Positions 51,716 through 58,958 of a DNA stretch of 64,000 bases are shown in pieces (within the stretch, counting starts at the first letter, position 1; each line of letters begins with the position of its first letter). Below the pieces are notes generated by a model. The model saw only the letters and a list, made by a program, of their open reading frames with translations, had not been told where the DNA came from and searched no databases. Position numbers and translations under genes: made by a program. This DNA is from Comamonas testosteroni TK102 (GTDB lineage Bacteria; Pseudomonadota; Gammaproteobacteria; Burkholderiales; Burkholderiaceae_C), in assembly GCF_000739375.1 (NCBI RefSeq), contig NZ_CP006704.1, forward strand, positions 5,456,001-5,520,000, written 5' to 3'.

Positions 51716-52714
51716 TTCCTGTTTGGCTGGCGGCTTGAATCTCACACGCTCGACCTGATAGCCTTTTTGCCGCAGCAACTCGGGCAAGCCCATGGACCCG
51801 ACCATATGCAGCGCGCCCACGGCAGCAAACACCGTCTTGCCCTGCTTGAGCTGGTTCGCAATGCCTTGCGCCATGCCGGGATTGCGTCCCTCCATCAGGC
51901 GCGCGTATTTGAGCCGGTCACGCTCGGTCTTGATGCAGTCACACCAATCGGCATAGTTCTCCAGCGTTTCCTCATTGCCGCTGGCCCAGATGTTCGCCAG
52001 CTGTTGCAGGGTTTGCGGGGACTTGGGATCTTCGAGCTGCTCAAGCCCGTCACGCACGCTTTCCCGGACCTCCGCGGGGTCGTCGGAAAGCAGCTCCCGG
52101 AGCTGGGTCTGGACCGACTCCAGCCCCAGCACGGGCTTGTGCAGCGCCTGGGCCATGCCCGCCAGCAAAAGGTCGGCGCCAAACTCGGCCATCAGCCCCT
52201 GCTTGCGCCCCAGTTGACTGACCAGCCCCAGCAACTGGGCATCCGGGCGCTCCGCGCTCAGGTGTTCGGCACAGGCTCGCTTTCGCTGCAGCGCCAGCCG
52301 GGCCTCCAGATCTGCGGGCAGTGCGGGGGCGTCGGCACGGGCCTTGAAACCCTCACTCAACTGCTGCATGACCTGCGGATTCAGCAAATCCAGCTCCAGC
52401 GCCAGCAGGTCTGCCCTATACATGGAGCGCACAATGGTGCGGCCGGGCAGCATCCATTCCCGCTTGCCCACATGCAAGGTGCCGTACAGCCAGCTGGTGC
52501 GCTCGCCATCCTGCACGCGCCAGAGCAGACCCCTGTCCTGCATATGGGCAGCCATGGCCTGCACTTCGGCCTGTGTAGGCGGGCTGAAGGGCGGCGGGCA
52601 GCCTCCTTCGGGCTCGGCCGCCATGCACAGGCCCGCACACAGTGCGAGCAACGCGGCCGGCACGGCCTTCAGCGAGGGCCTGCGGCGAGGCAGATTCAGA
52701 CTTGGCATGGGCAT
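51686..52714 (-). CDS. TraB/GumN-family protein
   Basis: A 342-residue protein of the TraB/GumN (PF01963) family, related to Tiki metalloproteases. An N-terminal signal (residues ~15-33, ending MAAE) suggests export. The GTLH motif is in SWLYGTLHVGKREWM near 70 and the second GALHMVGSMGLPELL motif near 305, both carrying likely metal ligands. The last ten residues (SKSKALQTE-type) are encoded within a repeat element, so the C-terminus may have been extended by repeat insertion. It lies 18 bases downstream of the FAH-family gene. Confidence 0.9.
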   Translation of the reverse strand: MPMPSLNLPRRRPSLKAVPAALLALCAGLCMAAEPEGGCPPPFSPPTQAEVQAMAAHMQDRGLLWRVQDGERTSWLYGTLHVGKREWMLPGRTIVRSMYRADLLALELDLLNPQVMQQLSEGFKARADAPALPADLEARLALQRKRACAEHLSAERPDAQLLGLVSQLGRKQGLMAEFGADLLLAGMAQALHKPVLGLESVQTQLRELLSDDPAEVRESVRDGLEQLEDPKSPQTLQQLANIWASGNEETLENYADWCDCIKTERDRLKYARLMEGRNPGMAQGIANQLKQGKTVFAAVGALHMVGSMGLPELLRQKGYQVERVRFKPPAKQESKSKALQTE

Positions 52715-52732
52715 GGCTGCTGCGTCGCGGCT

Positions 52733-53803
52733 TCAGTCCTCGGAGGCATTCAAGGACTGGCCCTGCGGCTCGTCATCCCTGCTGCTGCCGGGCGGCGCAA
52801 TGTTCTGATCGATGGCACCGAAGATGCTCTGCCCATCCTTGCCCTTCATCTCGATGCGGATGGTGTCGCCGAACTGCATGAACTCGGTCTTGGGCGCGCC
52901 GTCCTGAATGGTTTCTATGCAGCGCTTTTCGGCGATGCAGCTATAGCCCTTGGGCCATTCCGTGCGCTTGTTCTTGCCGCTGCCGGTCTCCACGCCCTTG
53001 TTGCTCACCGTGCCGCTGCCCACGATGGAGCCGGCACGTACATTGCGGGTCTTGGCGATATGGGCGATCAGCTGGCCGAAGTGAAAAGTCATCTCCTCGC
53101 CCGCATCGCACATGCCGACCTTGCGGCCGTTCCAGGTGCTCTGCAGCGTCAGATGCAGACGGCCGCTCTTCCAGGCATCGCCCAGTTCGTCCAGTGTCAC
53201 GGCCACGGGGCTGAAAGCCGTGGCGGGCTTGCTCTGGAAGAAACCGAAGCCCTTGGCCAGTTCGCCGGGAATCAGATTGCGCAGACTCACGTCGTTGGCC
53301 AGCATGACCAGACGGATGCCGTCCAGCGCATCTCTCGCGTCCGTGCCCATGGGCACATCGCCGGTGACGACGGCAATCTCGGCCTCGAAGTCAATGCCCA
53401 TGGCCGTGCTGGGCACGATCACATCGTCGCAGGGGCCGATGAAGTCATCGCTGCCGCCCTGGTACATCAGCGGATCGGTGTAGAAGTTGGCCGGCACCTC
53501 GGCATTGCGCGCCTTGCGCACCAGCTCCACATGGTTGATGTAGGCCGAGCCATCGGCCCACTGATAAGCTCGCGGCAGCGGGGCCATGCAGCGCCGGGGA
53601 TCGAAGGGGAAGGCATGGCGGGCCTTGCCATGATTGAGCTCGTGCGACAGATCCTGCAGCTGGGGCGCCATATAGCTCCAGTCGTCCAGCACCTGCTGCA
53701 TACGGTTGGCAATGCCGGTGGCATAGCAGGCCTGGCTCAGGTCACGCGAGACCACGACCAGTTGCCCATCACGCGAGCCATCCTTGTACGTTGCCAGTTT
53801 CAT
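52733..53803 (-). CDS. Fumarylacetoacetate hydrolase family protein
   Basis: A 356-residue cytosolic metal-dependent hydrolase. It starts MKLATYKDGSRDGQLVVVSR. The acidic metal ligands are in the FDFEAEIAVVTGD-type segment near 165 and in MLANDVSLRNLIPGE near 197. The length and the C-terminal GDTIRIEMKGKDGQSIFGAIDQ fit FAH-type ureidoglycolate/fumarylacetoacetate enzymes of aromatic ring-cleavage pathways. The start at 53803 is chosen on family length. It is divergent from the IclR gene with a palindrome between. Confidence 0.9.
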   Translation of the reverse strand: MKLATYKDGSRDGQLVVVSRDLSQACYATGIANRMQQVLDDWSYMAPQLQDLSHELNHGKARHAFPFDPRRCMAPLPRAYQWADGSAYINHVELVRKARNAEVPANFYTDPLMYQGGSDDFIGPCDDVIVPSTAMGIDFEAEIAVVTGDVPMGTDARDALDGIRLVMLANDVSLRNLIPGELAKGFGFFQSKPATAFSPVAVTLDELGDAWKSGRLHLTLQSTWNGRKVGMCDAGEEMTFHFGQLIAHIAKTRNVRAGSIVGSGTVSNKGVETGSGKNKRTEWPKGYSCIAEKRCIETIQDGAPKTEFMQFGDTIRIEMKGKDGQSIFGAIDQNIAPPGSSRDDEPQGQSLNASED

Positions 53804-53872
53804 TCTCTGTCCCTCTGCTCGCGGCAGCGGTGCTGGCACAATGCCTGACAACGCTAGCCAAAATTACGATTG

Positions 53873-53888
53873 GTTAAATTGATTTAAC
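53873..53888. promoter_or_regulatory. IclR-type operator palindrome
   Basis: GTTAAAT-TG-ATTTAAC is a perfect 16-base inverted repeat in the 109-base divergent region, 24 bases before the IclR start codon. It lies in an AT-rich promoter stretch. IclR-family operators are often short AT-rich palindromes. Confidence 0.65.
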
Positions 53889-53912
53889 TAAACAAAACAC
53901 GATTCTATTGCA

Positions 53913-54704
53913 ATGGAAAAGGAACGCGCAGGGATTCAGTCGGTCGAAGTGGGTTTCTCCCTCATTGAGGCGCTGGCACAGGCCAGCGGACCGCTGATGC
54001 TCAAGGATGTCGCCGCTGCCGCCGGCATGAGTGCCGCCAAGGCTCACCGCTATCTGGTGAGCTTTCAGCGCATCGGTCTGGTGGCGCAGGACGAGCGCAA
54101 TTCGCGCTACGACCTGGGCCCTGCGGCGCTGAAGATCGGCCTGGCATCGCTGGCCCGCCTCGACCCCGTGCGTCTGGCGCGTGAGCGCATTCCGGCGCTG
54201 CTCGAGACCCTGAACCACACGCTGGCCATCGCCGTCTGGGGCAACCATGGCCCGACCATCGTGCATTGGGAGGAGTCGGCGCAATCCGTCACCGCCAATC
54301 TGCGCCTGGGCGACGTCATGCCCATGCTGGCCTCGGCCACGGGCCGCTGCTTTGGTGCCTGGCTGCCGCGCGAAATGACGGCGCCGCTGCTGGAGCCCGA
54401 AATCGAGCGCGCCCGCAAGGCCAAACGCCAGGATCTGCCCCAGACCGAGGAGGCCGTGGCGGACATGCTGGCCGAAGTGCGCGAGCGCGGCACGGCCCGC
54501 GTGGTCGATACCGTGCTGCCGGGCATTGTGGCCTTTTGCGTGCCGGTCTTCGACGCATCCGGCCATATCGTGCTGGGCCTGATGACCCTGGGCTCGCTGG
54601 CGACTTTCGACCCCGACTATGGTGGAGCCATAGACGCGCCGCTGCAGGCGGCTGCCCGCCAGCTCTCCAGCGACCTGGGCTGGCGCGCCGATTCCAGCCA
54701 CTGA
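53913..54704 (+). CDS. IclR-family transcriptional regulator
   Basis: A 263-residue IclR regulator. The N-terminal winged helix-turn-helix reads LIEALAQASGPLMLKDVAAA, then AGMSAAKAHRYLVSFQRIGL (residues ~15-55). The C-terminal GAF-like effector domain begins near 85 and ends with the conserved FCVPVFDASGHIVLGLMTLGS. Members often control aromatic-acid catabolism. It is divergent from the fumarylacetoacetase-family gene and likely regulates it and perhaps the TraB and Bug genes downstream of that gene. Confidence 0.95.
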   Translation: MEKERAGIQSVEVGFSLIEALAQASGPLMLKDVAAAAGMSAAKAHRYLVSFQRIGLVAQDERNSRYDLGPAALKIGLASLARLDPVRLARERIPALLETLNHTLAIAVWGNHGPTIVHWEESAQSVTANLRLGDVMPMLASATGRCFGAWLPREMTAPLLEPEIERARKAKRQDLPQTEEAVADMLAEVRERGTARVVDTVLPGIVAFCVPVFDASGHIVLGLMTLGSLATFDPDYGGAIDAPLQAAARQLSSDLGWRADSSH

Positions 54705-54729
54705 AACCCGCAATCTCCGATCCACGTTC

Positions 54730-55878
54730 ATGGGCCGCACTCCTCAGGCAAGTCAGGCACGCAAAGCGCTGCTGCCCATCACCGGTGTGGTGCTGGCAGC
54801 CCACGGGCTGCTGCTCTGGGGACTGCCGGAGCCTAGCCCTGCGAACAGGCCTGCCGACGCCCAGATCGTGATGGAGACGCGCATGCTGCAAGCGCCCCCT
54901 CCTCCCCCGCCACCGCCTGCGGCACCCAAACCGGCTGCGCCGCCGGCGTCCAAGCCCCGGGTTGCGCCCCGGGCGCCAGCGCCGCCCCCCGTGCCCACGC
55001 CCATACCGGGCGAGCAGGATTCCGCACCAAATCCGCATCCAGCTCAGGAGGCACAAGCGCAAGCAGTTCCTGAAACAGAAGCAGTTGCCAATACGGAGCA
55101 GCCCGCTGCTGCAGAACCGGCACCAGAGCCTGCAACCGAGCCAGCCGAGGCGCATGGCGCAGACACGGCCCGCCCCATTACGGTCACGCCCGCAGGCAGC
55201 GCGCCACTGCCGCCTGGCGCCGTGCTGCCCGTCACCCTGCCCAACTCCGCCATGCTGGAGTTCAATGCCTCGGGTCAGGTCAAGGGTTTTCAATACTCGG
55301 CCGGCGCCCAGCTGCAGTGGCAGCATGACGGTCAGTACTACCAGGCCAGGCAGTCGATCAGCATGTTCCTGTTGGGCGAACGCGCCCAGACCAGCGAAGG
55401 GCTGATCACGCCCAAGGGCCTGCAACCACTCAATTTCAGCGACATGGGGCGCAGAACCCAGTCTGCAGCCTTTGACGTGGCCAGCGGCAAGGCGCACTAC
55501 AGCGGCGGGCAGACCGATGCAGCCATTGGCGACGGCGTGCAGGACCGCCTCAGCGTCTTTCTGCAGCTTTCGGCCCTGATGGCTGCCGGCCCCGAAAAAT
55601 ACCCGCCAGGCACACTGATAGAGCTGACCACCAGCAGCGCACGCTCGGCAGTGCGCTGGCAGTTCCGCGTAGGTGCCAGCGAGGCGCTGGAGCTGCCGTT
55701 TGGCAGCGTCATGGCGCTGCGCCTGGACAAACTGCCCGGCAAAAGCAGCAGCGACCAGCGCGGCTCGGTCTGGCTGGCTCCTGCCATGCAATACCTGCCC
55801 GTGCGCATCAAGCTCAGCCAGGGCCAGGATGACTTTGTCGATCTGCAGCTCAAGAAATATCAGCCCGCCCCGCAATAG
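54730..55878 (+). CDS. DUF3108 family protein
   Basis: A 382-residue protein with a TonB-like opening: a short hydrophobic segment (residues ~14-32) and a long Pro/Ala-rich linker (about 55-160, with runs of Pro near 57-65). The C-terminal ~220 residues are a DUF3108 domain, mostly beta-strand (LPNSAMLEFNASGQVKGFQY, YYQARQSISMFLLGE, PVRIKLSQGQDDFVDLQLKK). The layout suggests a periplasmic protein reaching across the cell wall from an inner-membrane anchor. Function is unknown. It follows the IclR gene by 25 bases. Confidence 0.82.
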   Translation: MGRTPQASQARKALLPITGVVLAAHGLLLWGLPEPSPANRPADAQIVMETRMLQAPPPPPPPPAAPKPAAPPASKPRVAPRAPAPPPVPTPIPGEQDSAPNPHPAQEAQAQAVPETEAVANTEQPAAAEPAPEPATEPAEAHGADTARPITVTPAGSAPLPPGAVLPVTLPNSAMLEFNASGQVKGFQYSAGAQLQWQHDGQYYQARQSISMFLLGERAQTSEGLITPKGLQPLNFSDMGRRTQSAAFDVASGKAHYSGGQTDAAIGDGVQDRLSVFLQLSALMAAGPEKYPPGTLIELTTSSARSAVRWQFRVGASEALELPFGSVMALRLDKLPGKSSSDQRGSVWLAPAMQYLPVRIKLSQGQDDFVDLQLKKYQPAPQ

Positions 55879-56093
55879 CCCGGAGTGTCGCCTCCTGGCG
55901 TAAACCCCAGGGCTACCGCATCAAAAGCGCTCACTTACCTTCCAGCCAAGGCCTGCAACCTGCACCGGCTCGGGCTGAACGCTGTCGCAGCGCTCAAGGA
56001 CTTGCCTACTACAGCTTGGGAAAACCAGTTGCCCACAGCCATGTCAAATCCATGGAATACTGTGCTCAAGTGCCAAGAGCAGGCATTTCCACC

Positions 56094-56123
56094 TTGAAAT
56101 GCGGCACCCTGCCGCCATATCCA
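56094..56123 (+). promoter_or_regulatory. Possible sigma-70 promoter for DUF3567 gene
   Basis: TTGAAA (56094-56099) and TATCCA (56118-56123) are 18 bases apart, with a GCGGC-ACCCT-GCCGC hairpin between them. This lies about 40-70 bases before the DUF3567 ATG. The match is moderate. Confidence 0.3.
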
Positions 56124-56163
56124 TGGCAGGCATGCTCATAACGGAAGTGAAAGGAGGAACACC

Positions 56164-56463
56164 ATGCAAATGCTTTACGACTCTGAATCCTTTGCGGTGC
56201 TCCATCTGCGTCCCGATATGGAGGCAGACGTTCCGGCAGGCACAGCCAAGGCCGAGATCCAGCAGGCCCATCAACTGCCGCGCCACGGCTTCGAGATCGT
56301 GGACAAGCGCTCGGGCAAGGAGGTGTATCTGGACGGCTCCTGGGCCGAAATGTTCCAGAAACAGATCCTCGCCTGGCAGCAGGACGCCCCCACCGAAGAG
56401 GAGGTGGAGGAAATTCTCGACACCTATACGGGCCTGGCCCAGCAGCCGGTCATCATTCACTGA
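56164..56463 (+). CDS. DUF3567 family protein
   Basis: A 99-residue acidic cytosolic protein of the DUF3567 family, common in Burkholderiales. It starts MQMLYDSESFAVLHLRPDM and contains LPRHGFEIVDKRSGKEVYLD near 43-62, followed by an acidic helix (APTEEEVEEILDTYT). Function is unknown. The start is supported by an AGGAGG-type ribosome-binding site eight bases upstream. It is flanked by a strong terminator and appears monocistronic. Confidence 0.88.
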   Translation: MQMLYDSESFAVLHLRPDMEADVPAGTAKAEIQQAHQLPRHGFEIVDKRSGKEVYLDGSWAEMFQKQILAWQQDAPTEEEVEEILDTYTGLAQQPVIIH

Positions 56464-56473
56464 AGACCTTACA

Positions 56474-56503
56474 AAAAGCCACTCGGAAGAGTGGCTTTTT
56501 TAA
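56474..56503. terminator. Bidirectional rho-independent terminator
   Basis: AAGCCACTC / GAGTGGCTT arms around GGAA, with an A-run before and six Ts after. It lies between the DUF3567 gene (+) and the small membrane protein (-). Confidence 0.9.
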
Positions 56504-56514
56504 TGCCTGAAAAC

Positions 56515-56560
56515 ACGCCTTAGTGCTTATCAGGAAAGCACGAGTCGCTATGACTTTCTG
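56515..56560. repeat. Interspersed repeat family A, copy 6 (partial)
   Basis: TTAGTGCTTATCAGGAAAGC, ACGAGTCGCTATGACTTT. The GTGCTTATCA / AAGCAC arms are self-complementary, and the CTTATCAGCAAAG part matches copy 2. It runs into the last codons of the small membrane protein gene. Confidence 0.5.
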
Positions 56561-56781
56561 CACAGCAGCATCAACGCGCTGGCAGGCAGCATGCAGCCGA
56601 AAAAACCCAGCAGCCACCCTGCCGCGCCCAGCGCCAGCCAGTGCCCCCAGTCAATGCCTTGCTCTGCGCAGTGAATCTCGCATTGGGGATTGTGGTCCCA
56701 GGCCATCCACATCAGAAGTCCGGCCAGCAGCAGGCCCGCACAGACACTGATGATCAGACAGAGCCTCCAGCGCTTTTGCAT
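56548..56781 (-). CDS. Small two-helix membrane protein
   Basis: A 77-residue protein I do not recognise. It starts MQKRWRLCLIISVCAGLLLA, with two strong hydrophobic helices (about 7-27 and 50-70) joined by a loop with two Cys residues (PQCEIHCAEQGIDWG). The C-terminus is basic (LLCRKS). The loop cysteines could form a disulphide in the periplasm. The start at 56781 is chosen because it is the first ATG with the hydrophobic pattern. It begins eight bases after the AbrB-family stop and is probably co-transcribed. Its stop lies in a repeat element. Confidence 0.55.
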   Translation of the reverse strand: MQKRWRLCLIISVCAGLLLAGLLMWMAWDHNPQCEIHCAEQGIDWGHWLALGAAGWLLGFFGCMLPASALMLLCRKS

Positions 56782-56789
56782 GCTGCGGG

Positions 56790-57890
56790 TTATGACTGCG
56801 TCATCGGCGGCGCACTGCTCAGCCAGCGGTAAAGCAGCGCCACCAGCAACAGCACGGCAATCAGCCGGCAGACCTGGAAGGCCGTGACCACGGGCACGCC
56901 CAGCTGCAGCACCTTGGCGGTGATGGCCATCTCGGTAATGCCGCCTGGCGATGTGCCCAGCAGCAAGGTCACCCAGGGCAGGCCTGTGGCACCGTGCAGC
57001 AGCCAGGCGAATCCCGCGCAAACTGCCATCAGCCCCACGGTACCGAGCGCCACCATGCCCAGCCAGCGCGGCGCCGTGTGCAGGAACTCACGGCGAAAGC
57101 GCACCCCCAGGCTGACGCCGATCACCAGCTGGGCGGCATTCATCAGCCATTGGGGCACGGCGGACAGCTCCAGGCCTGCCATGGTCAAGCCCATGGATAC
57201 GGCCAGCGCACCGAGAAACCAGGGGTTGGCACGCCTGAGCTTGAGCATCAGCAGCGCCCCCGCGCCAGTGGCCAGAACCAGCCAGGCAAAGCCCGGCCAT
57301 TGCACATTGCGCACGCTGGGCAGCGTCAGGCTAGGGTCACCCTGCAGACCCGCCCATTGCAGGGCAAAGGGAATGCTCACCGTGACTATCACCAGCCGCA
57401 GGCTGTGCGCCGCTGCCACCAGATCGGTGCGTGCATGCTCGCGCTCGGCCAGCAACGTCATCTCCGAGGCCGCGCCTATCGCGCCAGAGAAGTAGGTCGT
57501 GGCACGCAAGCGCTTTTCGTCCATGCCCCGTTGCCCCAGCATGGAGGCTGCCTGCACCCGATACAGCCAGCGCCCGAAGCCCCAGCCCAGCAGCAAGGCC
57601 CAGGCAATGGCCAACGCAATCGCCCACCACAGGCCGGCCACCAGCTCGGTCACGGCAGGCGTGAAATACAGGCCCAGTGCGCCGCCTATCGTCCACTGCC
57701 CAAGATCACGCAGCCTGGCCCAGCTTTGGGTGGGCGCTCCACCCATCGATAGCAGGGAGATGGAAATCAGCGGCCCCAGCATCCACGGCAGCGGCGTATG
57801 CAGCATCAGACAGAGCTGGGCGGCCAGCCAGGCCAGCAGCAGGGTGACGGCCACACGGGCCAGAAACGCGGGGGGAAGCAATACGGACAT
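56790..57890 (-). CDS. AbrB-family membrane protein
   Basis: A 366-residue inner-membrane protein with about ten helices in two repeat halves, the AbrB/PF05145 family (annotated in some species as putative ammonia monooxygenase, without proof). It opens LLAWLAAQLCLMLHTPLPWM, then LGPLISISLL. The second half has the matching ALLMLKLRRANPWFLGALAVS and GTSPGGITEMAITAKVLQLG. The start at 57890 is set just before the first helix. Function is unknown; transport is likely. The small membrane protein lies downstream. Confidence 0.87.
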   Translation of the reverse strand: MSVLLPPAFLARVAVTLLLAWLAAQLCLMLHTPLPWMLGPLISISLLSMGGAPTQSWARLRDLGQWTIGGALGLYFTPAVTELVAGLWWAIALAIAWALLLGWGFGRWLYRVQAASMLGQRGMDEKRLRATTYFSGAIGAASEMTLLAEREHARTDLVAAAHSLRLVIVTVSIPFALQWAGLQGDPSLTLPSVRNVQWPGFAWLVLATGAGALLMLKLRRANPWFLGALAVSMGLTMAGLELSAVPQWLMNAAQLVIGVSLGVRFRREFLHTAPRWLGMVALGTVGLMAVCAGFAWLLHGATGLPWVTLLLGTSPGGITEMAITAKVLQLGVPVVTAFQVCRLIAVLLLVALLYRWLSSAPPMTQS

Positions 57891-58004
57891 GTGCACGGGA
57901 ATCCGGCAAGGCACGACAATGGACGCGCGACAGGGGCAATGCCCCGCAGTATCGCGGCAAAACTCGGTGGGCAAAGCCGGTACGAAATCTACAGCTACGA
58001 AGCC

Positions 58005-58934
58005 ATGCCCCGTCTTAGACGAATGCAATCAGCTCATATGTGGACTTTCATTTCTGCGGCGCAGCCGCGCCAGCGTCTCAATCCTTTGGCCCTGACGGCT
58101 CTTGCCGGCGCCCTGCTGCTGGGCGGCTGCGCCCATCAAAGCGCTCAGCGAACCAGCGATGCCGAGTGGCAGCAGACACTGGGCCAGTGGGCGGGAACAC
58201 CGCTCATCCTGCTCGGCGAGCAGCATGACCAGATCGCCCATCACCAGTGGGAAGCCGCTACCGTGCGCCACCTGGCAGCGCAAGACAGGCTCGCGGCCCT
58301 GGTGGTCGAGATGGCGCCCGCAGGCGGCAGCACCCGGAGCCTGCCGGCATCGGCCAGCGACGAGGAGGTGAAGGCCGCGCTGCAATGGGCCCAGGGCGGC
58401 GGCCCGGGCGGCTGGCCATGGCAGGACTATGGTCCGGTGGTGATGGCTGCCGTGAAGGCAGGCGTGCCCGTGCTTGGCGGCAATCTGCCGCGCACCCGCA
58501 TGAAGCAGGCCATGGGCGAGTCCCGCTACGACGCACACCTGCCGGCCGCAGGCTGGCAGGTGCAGCTCGACGCCATCAAGGATGGCCACTGCGGCCTGCT
58601 GCCCGAATCGCAGTTAGCGCCCATGGCCCGCATTCAGCTGGCCCGCGACGAAGCCATGGCCAGGGTGACGGAAACAGCGGTGCGCGAGCTGGGCCAGCCC
58701 GGCAAAAGCGTGCTGCTGGTAGCGGGCCGTGGTCATGTGCGCAGCGATATCGGCGTGCCGACCTGGCTGCCTGCCGACTTCAAGCAAAAAGTGGCCATAG
58801 CCCAATCAGACAAAGCACAGACTGCTACCGCAATGAAAGCAGACAAGCAGCTGACACTTGAAGGCAATGCCTCCGAGGATCAATGCCAGCAACTGCGCGA
58901 TCAATGGAAAAACAGGCCCGCGCCCAAGCCTTGA
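58005..58934 (+). CDS. ChaN-family lipoprotein
   Basis: A ~309-residue ChaN-type (haem-binding, Tiki-like superfamily) lipoprotein. The lipobox LLLGGC is near residue 44 of the longest form; the start could instead be ATG 58038, which would give a more typical signal length. Motifs are LILLGEQHDQIAHHQWEAAT and VVEMAPAGGSTRS, with GHVRSDIGVPTWL near the end. The family has been linked to haem or iron uptake. The C-terminal ~50 residues (from about 58790) look repeat-derived and are not part of the core fold. Confidence 0.85.
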   Translation: MPRLRRMQSAHMWTFISAAQPRQRLNPLALTALAGALLLGGCAHQSAQRTSDAEWQQTLGQWAGTPLILLGEQHDQIAHHQWEAATVRHLAAQDRLAALVVEMAPAGGSTRSLPASASDEEVKAALQWAQGGGPGGWPWQDYGPVVMAAVKAGVPVLGGNLPRTRMKQAMGESRYDAHLPAAGWQVQLDAIKDGHCGLLPESQLAPMARIQLARDEAMARVTETAVRELGQPGKSVLLVAGRGHVRSDIGVPTWLPADFKQKVAIAQSDKAQTATAMKADKQLTLEGNASEDQCQQLRDQWKNRPAPKP

Positions 58935-58958
58935 CGGCTGCTGCCGGGCTGGTGATCC

